A stretch of DNA of 64,000 nt from Roseiterribacter gracilis (lineage in GTDB: Bacteria; Pseudomonadota; Alphaproteobacteria; BOG-932; Roseiterribacteraceae), in contig BOPV01000001.1 in the NCBI GenBank assembly GCA_018332375.1, positions 1,550,001 to 1,614,000 of the forward strand. The letters are read 5' to 3'. The position numbers and the translations under genes are program-made. This document shows positions 7,141 to 16,306 of the stretch, piece by piece (within the stretch, counting starts at the first letter, position 1; every line of letters starts with the position of its first letter). A model generated the notes under the pieces. That model saw only the letters and a program-made list of their open reading frames with translations, did no database searches and was not told where the DNA came from.

Positions 7141-7981
7141 ACTTGCTAGCGCTGCACTTCGCGGCCGGCATTGCGTCCAGCGCGGTCAGGCGGCCCTGGA
7201 TCGAGAAATCGTCGTAGTCGATCCGCATGCCGCTGACGACACCGTTGTCGTGCAAGGTCAGCGTCATTTCATATTCGGGCAGCGCCGCATTCGGATCGGC
7301 GCCCCAGAACGCCATGCGGATCTTGCGCGCCGGTCCTTCGATCAGCGGGCTTTGGATCTGCGCCGACGCGTCTTTGTCGACGCGCGGGCCCAGCACCGCG
7401 TTCACTTCGACCGCGCCTTCACCGTCGCTGCCGTCGAACATCTGCGCGTTGAAGATCTTCTGGCCTTCGTTGGCTTTGCGGATCAGCGACATCGTGTGCG
7501 AGGTCGGAAAGAAGAAGTCTTTCGGCAGGTCGAGCGATTCCGGTTCCGGCTTGACGTATTTCGCCGTGCCGACGCCCGCCTTCGCGCGCTTGGCGGTGCC
7601 GCGATATTCTTCGACCAGTTCGCCGTCGCGCGTGCGCTTCACCGCGAAGGAATAATCGTTGCCCGCTTTCGACTCCCACGCCGTGTAGTGGCTGTTGAAG
7701 CGAGTCGAATTCTGTTCGGCATAGACATAGTCGAGCGCGAATTTCTGGTCGGTCGTCCAAGCGTCGCAGCCATCGCGCCACTCGTAATACATCCGGCCCG
7801 ATACGTTGACGATCTGACCCGGCTGTTTCGACTGGACCATCGTCATTTGATAGATCGCCTTATGCGGCGCTGGCGCCGTTGCGGCGGCAGCCGGTGCGAC
7901 GGCGGTCGCAGGCGCTGCACTGGCAACAGCGACCCCCATCGTCAGGGCTGCGGTGAGGGCGGCGGTCCGGGCAAAGTGCAT
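7139..7981 (-). CDS. eipB: EipB-like (DUF1849) periplasmic envelope-integrity protein
   Basis: The 280-residue precursor has a signal peptide (MHFARTAALTAALTMGVAVA, cleaved near an ASA-A site), an Ala/Pro linker, and a beta-rich domain. Features such as SGRMYYEWRDGCDAWTTDQ and DFFFPTSHTMSLI match the DUF1849 family. The Brucella member EipB folds as a beta-spiral and supports cell-envelope integrity. Two cysteines (about 98 and the C-terminal KCSASK) could form the family's disulfide. The frame is open far upstream, but the ATG at 7981 directly precedes the signal sequence. Confidence 0.85.
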   Translation of the reverse strand: MHFARTAALTAALTMGVAVASAAPATAVAPAAAATAPAPHKAIYQMTMVQSKQPGQIVNVSGRMYYEWRDGCDAWTTDQKFALDYVYAEQNSTRFNSHYTAWESKAGNDYSFAVKRTRDGELVEEYRGTAKRAKAGVGTAKYVKPEPESLDLPKDFFFPTSHTMSLIRKANEGQKIFNAQMFDGSDGEGAVEVNAVLGPRVDKDASAQIQSPLIEGPARKIRMAFWGADPNAALPEYEMTLTLHDNGVVSGMRIDYDDFSIQGRLTALDAMPAAKCSASK

Positions 7982-8137
7982 GTGGTTCTTCGTGTCGGAG
8001 GACTTGAACGATCCAAGGTTGGGCCGGAACGAATTCCGATCAACGGCGGACCGCCTGAAAACCCTAGCATGCCCAAGCTTCACGCTGAGCTGTGGCAGGT
8101 ACGCCGCACCCGCGGCACCCGGGATCCAAGATCGAAG

Positions 8138-8163
8138 GGAACGCGTATCGCGATTTCCCCGTT
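8138..8163 (+). promoter_or_regulatory. Possible EcfG (general stress) promoter
   Basis: GGAAC at 8138-8142 and CGTT at 8160-8163 are 17 nt apart, the spacing of alphaproteobacterial EcfG sigma-factor promoters. Transcription would begin only a few bases before the GTG at 8172. One such match is expected by chance in a window this size, so this is tentative. Confidence 0.25.
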
Positions 8164-8171
8164 CCTTGCCC

Positions 8172-8693
8172 GTGGAGAACGTAACGAAAGCGCAACCGCG
8201 CAGCAGCTTCAGCCTGGCACATCTGGTGATCGTGGGCCTTCTCGCCCTAGGCACCGGTGCCGGCACCGCCTGGCTTCTAACGGACGGTGGGACGATACGG
8301 ACTGCAACAACTTTGCGGACGGCCGTGCCTGCGCCATACGGAGAAGCCGTGACTGCGCCGGATCTGGCCGCGCCCGCCGGTGCGCCGGTCGCACAACCCG
8401 CGCCGGTCGCGCGCCGCGACCTGACGCTGGCGCCCGCCGCAGCGCCCATTCCCTTGCGCGGAAGTAGCGGCAGCAGCAGCCCGAGCACCGTGCCGCTCGA
8501 CTATGGGGACAATGAACGCGCACTTGCGCCCGCGCCCGCAGCGCCCGCGCCGGGCACCGGAAATGGACCGGCGCGCGTCGGCGACTGCGAACGCTATACG
8601 ACCGAGATCGTGATCGACGGGCGTCGCGCGCAGCGTAGCGGTACCGCCTGCCTGCAGAGCGACGGGACTTGGCGCATCAAAGGCGAGAACTAA
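8172..8693 (+). CDS. Membrane-anchored protein with surface-antigen-like C-terminus
   Basis: The 173-residue protein has one membrane segment (about 15-36), a long Ala/Pro-rich low-complexity linker, and a compact end: [19 protein letters not shown] followed by [12 protein letters not shown]. That end resembles the C-terminal motif of Rickettsia 17-kDa/RT0821-type surface proteins, with two cysteines. The job is probably in the envelope but unknown. There is no ATG; the GTG at 8172 precedes the anchor and is preferred over an upstream extension that reads through the divergent promoter region. The stop overlaps the aspS stop on the other strand. Confidence 0.55.
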   Translation: MENVTKAQPRSSFSLAHLVIVGLLALGTGAGTAWLLTDGGTIRTATTLRTAVPAPYGEAVTAPDLAAPAGAPVAQPAPVARRDLTLAPAAAPIPLRGSSGSSSPSTVPLDYGDNERALAPAPAAPAPGTGNGPARVGDCERYTTEIVIDGRRAQRSGTACLQSDGTWRIKGEN

Positions 8694-10498
8694 GCGCTCG
8701 CGCCTGGTTTCTTCGGCAGGTCGAGCTTGATGTGCAGTTCGCGCAGATGTTTTTCGCTGACGTTGGACGGTGCGCCCATCATCAGATCTTCGGCGCGCTG
8801 ATTCATCGGGAAGGCGATCACTTCGCGAATGTTCGGCTCGTCGGCCAGCAGCATCACGATACGATCGACGCCCGGCGCCGAGCCGCCGTGCGGCGGCGCG
8901 CCCAGCTTGAACGCGTTCAACATGCCTGAGAAACGCGATTCCAGATCTTCGCGCGCATAGCCCGCGATCTCGAACGCCTTGTACATGACGTCGGGCAAGT
9001 GATTGCGGATCGCGCCCGACGACAATTCCACGCCGTTGCAGACGATGTCGTACTGGAAGGCTTTGATCGTCAGCGGGTCCTGCTTTTCCAGCGCGTCCAA
9101 CCCGCCTTGCGGCATCGAGAACGGGTTGTGGCTGAAATCGATTTTGCCGGTGACTTCGTCGGCTTCGAACATCGGGAAATCGACGATCCAGCAGAACTCG
9201 AACTTGTTCTGGTCGATCAGATCCAATTCCTGCGCGATCTTGGTGCGGGCCGCACCGGCCAGCTTGGCCGCCGGCAATTCCTTGTCGGCAACGAAGAACA
9301 CCGCGTCGCCGTCGACCGCACCGGTCAACTGGCGCAACACCGCCTGCGCTGCGTCGGGCACAAATTTCGCGATCGGGCCTTTGCCGGCACCGCCTTCGAA
9401 GGTGATGTAGCCGAGACCCGGCGCACCAAGTTCGCGCGCCCAATCATTCAGCTTGTCGAAGAAGCTGCGCGGCTTGTCGGCAACGTTGGGCACGCGGATC
9501 GTGCGCACCACGCCGCCTTTGTCGAGCACGCCGCGGAAGGCGCGGAATTCGACGTCGTCGCGCTTGAACACCTCGGACACGTCGGTGATCAGCAGCGGGT
9601 TGCGCAGATCCGGCTTGTCGCTGCCGTATTTCAGCATCGACTCTTCATAGGCGATACGCTTGAACGGCAACGCCGAGACTTGACGCTGCTTGCCGTTCCA
9701 GGTCGCGAATTCTTCGAACACGCCGTGCAGCACCGGTTCGATCGTATTGAACACGTCTTCCTGCGTGACAAAGCTCATCTCGAAGTCGAGCTGATAGAAT
9801 TCGCCCGGGCTACGATCGGCGCGGCTGTCTTCGTCGCGGAAGCACGGCGCAATTTGAAAGTAGCGGTCGAAGCCCGACACCATCAGCAGCTGTTTGAACT
9901 GCTGCGGCGCCTGCGGCAGCGCATAGAACGTGCCGGGATGCAGACGCGACGGAACCAGAAAGTCGCGCGCGCCTTCCGGGCTCGACGCGGTCAGGATCGG
10001 CGTCTGGAATTCGGTGAAGCCGCTATCGATCATGCGGCGACGCAACGACGAGATGACGTTCGAACGCAGCAGAATGTTGCGGTGAATTTTCTCGCGGCGC
10101 AGATCGAGGAAGCGATAGCGCAGACGCAGCTCTTCATTCTGCTCGGCGTCGGTATTGACCTGGATCGGAAGCTGGTCGGCTTTCGACTGCACCGTCACCT
10201 CGTCGATGCGCACTTCGATCGCACCGGTTTCGAGATTGGCGTTGGTGGTCGCTTCGTCGCGCGCCACGACGCGGCCGGTGAAGGTCACGACCGATTCCAG
10301 GCGCAACGCTTCCACAGTTTTGAAACTCGGCGCATCGGTGTCGACGACGCACTGCGTGATGCCGAAATGGTCGCGCAGATCGATGAACAGCAAATTCCCG
10401 TGATCGCGCTTGCGATGCACCCATCCCGACAGGCGGACGGTTTGGCCGACATGGGTCGCGCGAAGCGCGGCGCAATTATGCGTGCGGTACGGATGCAT
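8690..10498 (-). CDS. aspS: Aspartyl-tRNA synthetase (likely Asp/Asn non-discriminating)
   Basis: The 602-residue class II synthetase loads Asp onto tRNA. It has an N-terminal anticodon-binding OB fold (about 15-110), motif 2 in [21 protein letters not shown]-type sequence, a GAD insert, and motif 3 with [14 protein letters not shown]. The OB fold reads [13 protein letters not shown]; His33 in RDHG is the residue associated with non-discriminating enzymes, where E. coli has RDLG. Such enzymes also make Asp-tRNA(Asn) for conversion by GatCAB. The ATG at 10498 matches the family start (MHPYRTH); the upstream open frame is ignored. Confidence 0.95.
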   Translation of the reverse strand: MHPYRTHNCAALRATHVGQTVRLSGWVHRKRDHGNLLFIDLRDHFGITQCVVDTDAPSFKTVEALRLESVVTFTGRVVARDEATTNANLETGAIEVRIDEVTVQSKADQLPIQVNTDAEQNEELRLRYRFLDLRREKIHRNILLRSNVISSLRRRMIDSGFTEFQTPILTASSPEGARDFLVPSRLHPGTFYALPQAPQQFKQLLMVSGFDRYFQIAPCFRDEDSRADRSPGEFYQLDFEMSFVTQEDVFNTIEPVLHGVFEEFATWNGKQRQVSALPFKRIAYEESMLKYGSDKPDLRNPLLITDVSEVFKRDDVEFRAFRGVLDKGGVVRTIRVPNVADKPRSFFDKLNDWARELGAPGLGYITFEGGAGKGPIAKFVPDAAQAVLRQLTGAVDGDAVFFVADKELPAAKLAGAARTKIAQELDLIDQNKFEFCWIVDFPMFEADEVTGKIDFSHNPFSMPQGGLDALEKQDPLTIKAFQYDIVCNGVELSSGAIRNHLPDVMYKAFEIAGYAREDLESRFSGMLNAFKLGAPPHGGSAPGVDRIVMLLADEPNIREVIAFPMNQRAEDLMMGAPSNVSEKHLRELHIKLDLPKKPGASA

Positions 10499-10685
10499 CG
10501 AAGAGCCTGAAATCTGAGAGAAAGCCTGGGAAAGGGCCGGAAAAGGCACGGCCCAGATCGGCTTGTCAACCTTGGGGCCCGGGAAACTTGTGTGACCATC
10601 CCGAGGCGGACGGAACGTACAGGCCCCTATTGGCCTTTCCACCCCCGACGAGGCCACGGACACCCGTGGCGATACGGAGGAAACC

Positions 10686-11057
10686 ATGCAGTTCAAGACG
10701 ATCGCGGCCGCCGCCGCTCTGACGGTTGGCCTGGCCGCGCCGGCCTTCGCCCAGACGATGACCACCACCACGACCGAGACGACGCGCAGCTTTGCCGCGC
10801 CGGAACGGGAGATGATCACCAAGTACTACAGCACGCATCGCGACGCGTTCGGTACGCCGACTGCGACGACGGTCACGACCGTGACGCGCGGCCAGGCCCT
10901 GCCGGGCACCGTGACGGTGCGTGAGCTTCCGACCGAGCTGGTGACCCAGCTGCCGCCGATCACCACGCCGAATTATCGTCGCGTGTTGGTTGGCAACCAG
11001 GTTGTCCTGGTCGACCAGAACAACATGGTCGTCGACGTGCTGCCGCTCGGTGGCTGA
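10686..11057 (+). CDS. DUF1236 exported protein
   Basis: The 123-residue precursor starts [21 protein letters not shown] with a cleavage site at AFA-Q. A Thr-rich stretch follows, then the DUF1236 pattern: [30 protein letters not shown] and IVDVLP-like end (VVDVLPLGG). DUF1236 proteins are small periplasmic proteins of alphaproteobacteria with unknown function. GGAGG at 10677-10681 gives an excellent start at 10686. A strong hairpin ends the transcript, so the gene is monocistronic and divergent from aspS. Confidence 0.8.
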   Translation: MQFKTIAAAAALTVGLAAPAFAQTMTTTTTETTRSFAAPEREMITKYYSTHRDAFGTPTATTVTTVTRGQALPGTVTVRELPTELVTQLPPITTPNYRRVLVGNQVVLVDQNNMVVDVLPLGG

Positions 11058-11140
11058 GAGCTAGCGCGCAATACTCCTGGACCTCACTCGCTTGACTGAC
11101 TGAGGCCCCGTAGTCGCGTTGCGCAGCTTAGAGCAAGCAG

Positions 11141-11172
11141 GCGCCCCGGATCTCTTGCGAGGTCCGGGGCGC
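11141..11172. terminator. Hairpin terminator between DUF1236 gene and sensor kinase
   Basis: Arms GCGCCCCGGA (11141-11150) and TCCGGGGCGC (11163-11172) pair perfectly, with a T-rich tail TTCGCGTTT. It lies between convergent genes and could serve both. The inner arms share CCCCGGATC/GGTCCGGGG with the palindrome in dusA. Confidence 0.65.
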
Positions 11173-11179
11173 TTCGCGT

Positions 11180-12190
11180 TTAGATCGCGCCGGTCAGGAC
11201 CGAGACTTTGCCCGGCCGGGCATCGAACGTTGTGATGCCGCCGCGCCAGCGCTGTGCGAGAACGCTCAGAATACGCATCCCCACCGCGTCTTCGACGGCG
11301 AGCCCTTCGCCGCTTCGTTGATCGGATACTTCCAGCCGGAAGTTACGCGCCGCATCGATGCGGAAGGTCACGTGCACCGGCCCGCGCCCATCGGCATAGG
11401 CGTTGGCAAACACTTCGAACAACAGCTCGTTGAGCGCGATTGCCAAGGACGCGGCTTCGCCCGCAGGCAATTTCGCGTCGTCGCTGCGCAACGTCACTGC
11501 ATGGCCAGGAGCCGCGCGCGCCAGATCGGACAACAAGCTGCTCAGGAACGCGCGCGCGTCGACTTCGCCCGGCTCTTCTTCGCGAAACAGGCTGGCATGG
11601 ACCGATGCGATCGCCTGTACGCGGCCGCGAATGGCGTTGAATGCGGCGCGCATCTCTTCATCGCCGGCGGCGCCTGCCTGCAGTGCGATCAGCGACGCAG
11701 TCAGTTGCAGCGAATTCTTCACGCGATGATCGACGTCGCGCAGCGTCTGCTCCAGCGCGATCTCGCGCTGCTTGGCGTCGGTGACGTCCTGCAGCACGCC
11801 GAACACACGTCCGGTGCCGGGATCCGGCGCGCAAGCGGTGGCGCGCAACCAACGTACGGTGCCGTCGTCATGCTGCACGCGATAGGTCTGGTCGAGATCG
11901 AGACCGCTGGCGATCGCGACCAGCAGCGCCGCCCGCACCTGTTCGCGATCCTCGCCGTGAATGGCGCCGCCGCTATTGCCCGCCAGCAGTTGATCGATCA
12001 GCGGCGCGTGGTCGTTGGGATCGGGACCCAGATCGAGCTCGAATTCGTGAATCCCGGCCCGCCGCAGCGCCCGGCGGCGCGCGCGCGACCAATCCAAAAA
12101 GCCCAACTCGCCGGCGCCGAGTCGCGAATCGTCGGCGGTCGCGAAGACGCTTTGCGGGTGTGGTCTGTCGGTGGCGTGCGGCATTGGCAT
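11180..12190 (-). CDS. PAS-domain HisKA_2 family histidine kinase
   Basis: The 336-residue cytoplasmic kinase has a PAS/PAC domain (about 45-145: TYRVQHDDGTVRWLRATACA, FGVLQDVTDAKQRE) followed by a HisKA_2 dimerisation helix with His155 in RDVDHRVKNSLQL. The HATPase end has ALNELLFEVFANAYADG as the N box. There are no membrane segments, so the signal is internal, possibly light, redox or a ligand bound by PAS. No response regulator gene is adjacent. The ATG at 12190 (or 12184) is preferred, since sequence further upstream lies antisense to rnd. Confidence 0.8.
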   Translation of the reverse strand: MPMPHATDRPHPQSVFATADDSRLGAGELGFLDWSRARRRALRRAGIHEFELDLGPDPNDHAPLIDQLLAGNSGGAIHGEDREQVRAALLVAIASGLDLDQTYRVQHDDGTVRWLRATACAPDPGTGRVFGVLQDVTDAKQREIALEQTLRDVDHRVKNSLQLTASLIALQAGAAGDEEMRAAFNAIRGRVQAIASVHASLFREEEPGEVDARAFLSSLLSDLARAAPGHAVTLRSDDAKLPAGEAASLAIALNELLFEVFANAYADGRGPVHVTFRIDAARNFRLEVSDQRSGEGLAVEDAVGMRILSVLAQRWRGGITTFDARPGKVSVLTGAI

Positions 12191-12289
12191 CTGACCTAGC
12201 CCAAAAACGCCAGGAATTAGGCGGCGTTCATTCCCCTGCCCGCTGGCTGGGGCTTTGCCGGGACCAAGCCGCCTCGTATAGGACTGAGC

Positions 12290-13444
12290 ATGACTATCCT
12301 GACCACGACCGCAGAGGTCGAGGCTTTCTGCGCCGGACTTGCGGGCGCCGATTTCGTCGCCGTCGATACGGAATTCCTGCGCGACAGCACCTACTGGCCA
12401 CGCCTGTGCCTGATCCAGGTTGCCGGCCCCGATGCGGTGGCTGCGATCGATCCGCTGGCGCCCGATATTTCGCTCGATGCGTTTCAAGCGATTCTGGACG
12501 ACGAGAAGATTCTCAAAGTCTTCCATGCCGGACGGCAGGACTTGGAAATCTTCTTTCATCGCGTCGGCCGCCTGCCCTCGCCGATCTTCGACACGCAAGT
12601 CGCGGGCATGGTCACCGGCTTCGGCGAAAGCGCGAGCTACGAAACGCTGGTCAACAAGTTGGCCGGCGCGCAGCTCGACAAACACAGCCGCTTCACCGAT
12701 TGGGCGCAGCGTCCGCTGACCGATCGGCAACTCGCCTACGCGCTCGACGACGTGATCCATCTGCGCACCATCTATACGCGCTTGTCGAAGAAGCTCGCCA
12801 AGAGCGGACGCGAAGCGTGGCTGCAAGATGAGATGCGGATCCTGACCGATCCAAACACCTTCCGCCTCGAACCCGAGGATGCGTGGAAGCGGCTCAAGCT
12901 GCGCACCGAAAAGCCGCGCCTGCTGGCGGTGCTGAAAGAACTGGCGGCGTGGCGCGAAACCGAAGCGCAAAAGCGCGACCTGCCGCGCAACCGCGTGATC
13001 AAAGACGAGACGTTGCTGGAAATCGCGACGCAGATGCCGACCGACGCGCACAAGCTGGCGCGCACGCGCGGCCTGTCGAGCGGTTTCGCCGAAGGCAAAT
13101 GGGGCGAAGCGATTCTGGCTGCGATCAATCGCGGCCTGGCGGTGCCCGCCGAAGATTGTCCCAAGCCGGGCCCGCGCATCGATCTTCCGCCGGGGCTGGG
13201 TCCGACGGTCGAACTGCTCAAAGTGCTGCTGCGCTACAAAGCCGACGAACATGACGTGGCGCCCAAGCTGCTCGCCAATTCGAGCGATCTCGAACGGCTG
13301 GCGGCCGACGACGACGCGCCGATCCCGGCGCTGTCGGGGTGGCGCAAAGAATTGTTCGGCGACGATGCGCTGAAACTCAAACACGGCCAGCTTGCGCTCG
13401 GCATCGAGAAAAAGCGCATCAAGCTGGTTCCCGCGCCGGAGTAA
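12290..13444 (+). CDS. rnd: Ribonuclease D
   Basis: The 384-residue enzyme trims tRNA 3' ends. Its DEDDy exonuclease domain carries the metal-binding acidic residues in VAVDTEFLRDSTYWPRLCLIQ (about 24-44), HAGRQDLEIF, and a final motif with YALDDVIHL. One or two HRDC domains follow (about 205-285 and 290-365, with LARTRGLSSGFAEGKWGEAIL). Length and order agree with the family. It is divergent from the histidine kinase and 4 nt from a small membrane protein gene. Confidence 0.92.
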   Translation: MTILTTTAEVEAFCAGLAGADFVAVDTEFLRDSTYWPRLCLIQVAGPDAVAAIDPLAPDISLDAFQAILDDEKILKVFHAGRQDLEIFFHRVGRLPSPIFDTQVAGMVTGFGESASYETLVNKLAGAQLDKHSRFTDWAQRPLTDRQLAYALDDVIHLRTIYTRLSKKLAKSGREAWLQDEMRILTDPNTFRLEPEDAWKRLKLRTEKPRLLAVLKELAAWRETEAQKRDLPRNRVIKDETLLEIATQMPTDAHKLARTRGLSSGFAEGKWGEAILAAINRGLAVPAEDCPKPGPRIDLPPGLGPTVELLKVLLRYKADEHDVAPKLLANSSDLERLAADDDAPIPALSGWRKELFGDDALKLKHGQLALGIEKKRIKLVPAPE

Positions 13445-13448
13445 CAAG

Positions 13449-13718
13449 ATGGCGCGCCCCGTCCGGCTTTTGATCGTCGTGACGGCGGCCTTGTGGATCG
13501 CCTTCTGGGTTCTGCGCCAATGGTTGCTCGGCACGACCGAGCCGTTTCCGGGCAGCGTTCCGTATCTCGACGACGACGTCGCCTATCAGGTCACGCGCGA
13601 CCAATGGAATCTGCTCGTCGTAACCAGCATCGCCGGCGCAATCGCGGGCGTCGTGACGTTGCTGGCCTGGATCGTCAGCGCACTGACGCGACGGAAACGG
13701 CGGTTTCGGAAGCGGTGA
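13449..13718 (+). CDS. Small two-helix membrane protein
   Basis: The 89-residue protein has hydrophobic helices at about 6-24 and 57-78, an acidic/polar loop (GSVPYLDDDVAYQVTRDQ) between them, and a very basic end (RRKRRFRKR). It starts 4 nt after rnd stops, so it is probably co-transcribed. I do not recognise a family, and the function is unknown. Confidence 0.6.
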   Translation: MARPVRLLIVVTAALWIAFWVLRQWLLGTTEPFPGSVPYLDDDVAYQVTRDQWNLLVVTSIAGAIAGVVTLLAWIVSALTRRKRRFRKR

Positions 13719-13728
13719 TCGGCGCGCG

Positions 13729-14718
13729 TTACTTCGCGGTCGCCGCCTTCCACACGTCGTGCGTCCAGGCCCCTTCCGGCTTTTTGGTAATCACCGGATC
13801 CGACTTGCCCGACAGAAGAATGTCGACGGTGCGGTTGGCGTCATCTTCGCGCAAAAAGCCGAAGCCTTCTTTGGGTGCAGCTGCCAGCTTGGCGACTTCG
13901 GCCAACATGCGTTTCTGGTGCGGTTCGGTCTGCGCGCCCGACGCGTCGTTATCGAGCACGATTTTCACCGCCTCGTCCTGATGCGCGAAAGCGTAACTCC
14001 AACCTTGCAACGTCGCTTTGACGAAGCGCGCCAGACGATCGCGCGACGCCGCGTCGGCGACTTTGGCTTCGAGCGTGTAGAGCCCGTCTTCCAACATCGC
14101 GACGCCCTGATCTTCGTACCCGAACACGGCCAGCTGGTCGGGTTTCAAGCCACCATCGATGACCTGCCAATATTCGTTGTAGGTCATGGTCGAAATACAG
14201 GCGGCTTGTTTCTGCAGCAGCGGATCGACGTTGAAACCCTGCTTCAACACTTTCACGTCGGCGTCGCTGCCCGACACTTTGTAGCCAAGCCGCTGCATCC
14301 AGGCGAGGAACGGAAACTCGTTGCCGGAAAACCAGACGCCCAGCGTCTTGCCTTTGAGATCCTGCGGCGTCGTAACGCCCGCATCTTTGCGGCAGGTCAG
14401 CATCATGCCGGAGCGCGCAAAGATCTGCGCGATATTGACCAGCTTGACGCCCTTCTCGCGCGCCGCCAGCGCAGCCGGCATCCAATCGACGATCACATCG
14501 GCGCCACCGCCCGCCAGCACTTGTTCGGGGCTGATGTCGGGACCGCCCGGACGGATCGTTACGTCGAGTCCCGCCTCTTTGTAGAAGCCTTTTTCCTTGG
14601 CGACGTAGTAGCCCGCGAATTGCGCCTGCGGCACCCATTTGAGCTGCAGGGTGAGCTTGTCGGCGGCGCTGGCGCCGCTGCTGACCAACATGGCGACGAG
14701 GACGAGCAAGCGGCGCAT
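13729..14718 (-). CDS. ABC transporter substrate-binding protein (NMT1/ThiY-like)
   Basis: The 329-residue secreted protein has a signal peptide (MRRLLVLVAMLVSSGASA) and an NMT1/THI5-like fold starting LTLQLKWVPQAQFAGYYVAKEKGFY. This family binds pyrimidine precursors (HMP), sulfonates, riboflavin or related rings. It is the last of seven leftward genes after preT, preA, the ureidopropionase, the ABC ATPase and two permeases, so a pyrimidine or hydantoin-like ligand is the best guess. AGGAGA precedes the ATG at 14718. A thiamine role is possible, but no thiamine genes or riboswitch are visible. Confidence 0.85.
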   Translation of the reverse strand: MRRLLVLVAMLVSSGASAADKLTLQLKWVPQAQFAGYYVAKEKGFYKEAGLDVTIRPGGPDISPEQVLAGGGADVIVDWMPAALAAREKGVKLVNIAQIFARSGMMLTCRKDAGVTTPQDLKGKTLGVWFSGNEFPFLAWMQRLGYKVSGSDADVKVLKQGFNVDPLLQKQAACISTMTYNEYWQVIDGGLKPDQLAVFGYEDQGVAMLEDGLYTLEAKVADAASRDRLARFVKATLQGWSYAFAHQDEAVKIVLDNDASGAQTEPHQKRMLAEVAKLAAAPKEGFGFLREDDANRTVDILLSGKSDPVITKKPEGAWTHDVWKAATAK

Positions 14719-14726
14719 GAAGTCTC

Positions 14727-15482
14727 CTAGCTGCGATGTGCGAACCGCCGTTCGGCGAGCGCAATGATCGCATAGGAACCCGATCCGCACAGCGCGACCA
14801 CAAAAATCATCGCCCAGACACGGTCGATATTCATGCGCGCGGCTTCGGTGGCGATGCGAAACCCCATCCCCACGGTCGGCGTGCCGAAGAATTCGGCAAC
14901 GACAGCACCGGTCAGTGCCAGCACCGCATTCACTTTCAGCGCCGCGAACAGGAACGGCAGCGAGGCGGGCAGCTGCAGCTTGCGCAACATCTGTCCGCGC
15001 GACGCCGCCAGCGAGGTCATCAGATCGCGCTCGAGCGCGCCGACCGAGTCCAACCCGGCGATCGTATGAACGAAGCTGGGAAAGAAAGTCAGCGCCGCGA
15101 CCACCGCGGCTTTCGACGGCCAGTCAAAGCCGAACCACATCACCGCAATCGGTGCGATGCCGACGATCGGCAACGCGCCGGCCAGCGACGCGAGCGGCAA
15201 AAACCCGCGCCGCAAAAACGGCGAACGGTCGATCAACAACGCCGCCGCAAAGCCGCCGGTGCAACCGATTGCGAGCCCGATCAAGGTCGAATGAAAGAAC
15301 GTCTGGTTGAGGTCGGCGAGCAAAGTGCCCGGATCGGCGATCAGCGCGGCAAAGATTTCGGTCGGTGCCGGCAGAAGAATGCGCGGTATGTCGAACAGCA
15401 CGACCACCGCCTGCCATAGCAATAGCACCGCGACACCGAACAAGATCGGGAGCGCCCGTTGAATCAAGAATGGGTGCCTCAC
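14727..15482 (-). CDS. ABC transporter permease (inner subunit A)
   Basis: The 251-residue BPD_transp_1 family permease has about six membrane helices and an EAA-type loop (ALERDLMTSLAASRGQMLRKLQLPASLPFLFAAL shape, near residues 150-180) that contacts the ATPase. The proposed start is GTG at 15482, which overlaps the TGA of the preceding permease by 4 nt; the longer frame would overlap by 43 nt. It pairs with the second permease as a heterodimer in the importer encoded by this operon. Confidence 0.85.
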   Translation of the reverse strand: MRHPFLIQRALPILFGVAVLLLWQAVVVLFDIPRILLPAPTEIFAALIADPGTLLADLNQTFFHSTLIGLAIGCTGGFAAALLIDRSPFLRRGFLPLASLAGALPIVGIAPIAVMWFGFDWPSKAAVVAALTFFPSFVHTIAGLDSVGALERDLMTSLAASRGQMLRKLQLPASLPFLFAALKVNAVLALTGAVVAEFFGTPTVGMGFRIATEAARMNIDRVWAMIFVVALCGSGSYAIIALAERRFAHRS

Positions 15483-16306
15483 AGCCGGCCACCGCGCGCG
15501 CGAATGACCAGACGTTCGCACAGCACGACGACGCCGACGCCGCTCGCAGCCAGCAGCGACGCCATCGCAAGCGCGGCCCAGATCTGCAACGTCTGCCCGT
15601 AATAGGACCCGGCCAGCAACCGCGCGCCCAATCCGGATTCAGCACCGGTCGGCAATTCGGCGACAATCGCGCCGACCGTCGACGCGGCGATCGCAACTTT
15701 CAAACTGGGAAACAAAAACCGCATCGCTGCCGGCCAGCGCAGCACCGCCAGCACGCGCCGCCGGCTGGCGTCGTACGTATGCAGCAGATCGAGCTGCAAC
15801 TGGTCGGGCGCGCGCAATCCTTTGGCGACGCCGATCACGACCGGAAAGAAACTCAAATAGGCGGCGATCACCGCTTTCGGCAGCAGGCCGGTCAGGCCCA
15901 GCGCGCCGAAGACGACGACGATCATCGGTGCGATGGCAAGGATCGGCACGGTCTGGCTGGCGACGATCCAGGGCAGCAAAGCGCGATCGAGCACGCGCAC
16001 ATGCACCAGCACGATCGCCAGCAACAGACCGATCGCAACGCCGAGCGCAAACCCGACCAAGGTCGACGACGCGGTCACCGCGGCGTGAAAGACCAGGCTG
16101 CGTTTGGAATCGATCCGCTGTCCCGCCGTACTGTTCCAGAACTCGATCGCGATCTGGTGCGGCGCCGGCAGCAACGGCTTGGCCAACGACATGGTGCCAA
16201 GCAGATCGCCGTTGGCCTGGGTCCAGTTCAGCGCGGCCGCGGCGACGTACCAAAGCGCAAGCACGAGCAGCAGCGCGGTTGCGATCGGTAGAGCGCGGCT
16301 ACGCAT
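15479..16306 (-). CDS. ABC transporter permease (inner subunit B)
   Basis: The 275-residue BPD_transp_1 permease starts MRSRALPIATALLLVLALWY, has about six helices, and carries an EAA-type loop near LLHTYDASRRRVLAVLRWPA. Compared with its partner it has a longer periplasmic N-terminal loop (about 35-80). The ATG at 16306 overlaps the ATPase gene end by 8 nt; a GTG at 16321 is an alternative. Two different permease genes in a row indicate a heterodimeric channel. Confidence 0.85.
   Translation of the reverse strand: MRSRALPIATALLLVLALWYVAAAALNWTQANGDLLGTMSLAKPLLPAPHQIAIEFWNSTAGQRIDSKRSLVFHAAVTASSTLVGFALGVAIGLLLAIVLVHVRVLDRALLPWIVASQTVPILAIAPMIVVVFGALGLTGLLPKAVIAAYLSFFPVVIGVAKGLRAPDQLQLDLLHTYDASRRRVLAVLRWPAAMRFLFPSLKVAIAASTVGAIVAELPTGAESGLGARLLAGSYYGQTLQIWAALAMASLLAASGVGVVVLCERLVIRARGGRL

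Noticed and set aside
8999-10510. 503-codon plus-strand frame opposite aspS
   Set aside because: It mirrors the conserved synthetase and has no motif of its own; Arg/His/Val-rich composition is typical of antisense frames.
12191-13534. Long N-terminal extension of the histidine kinase frame
   Set aside because: The extension is antisense to rnd, which has clear DEDD and HRDC motifs; the kinase starts at 12190 or 12184.
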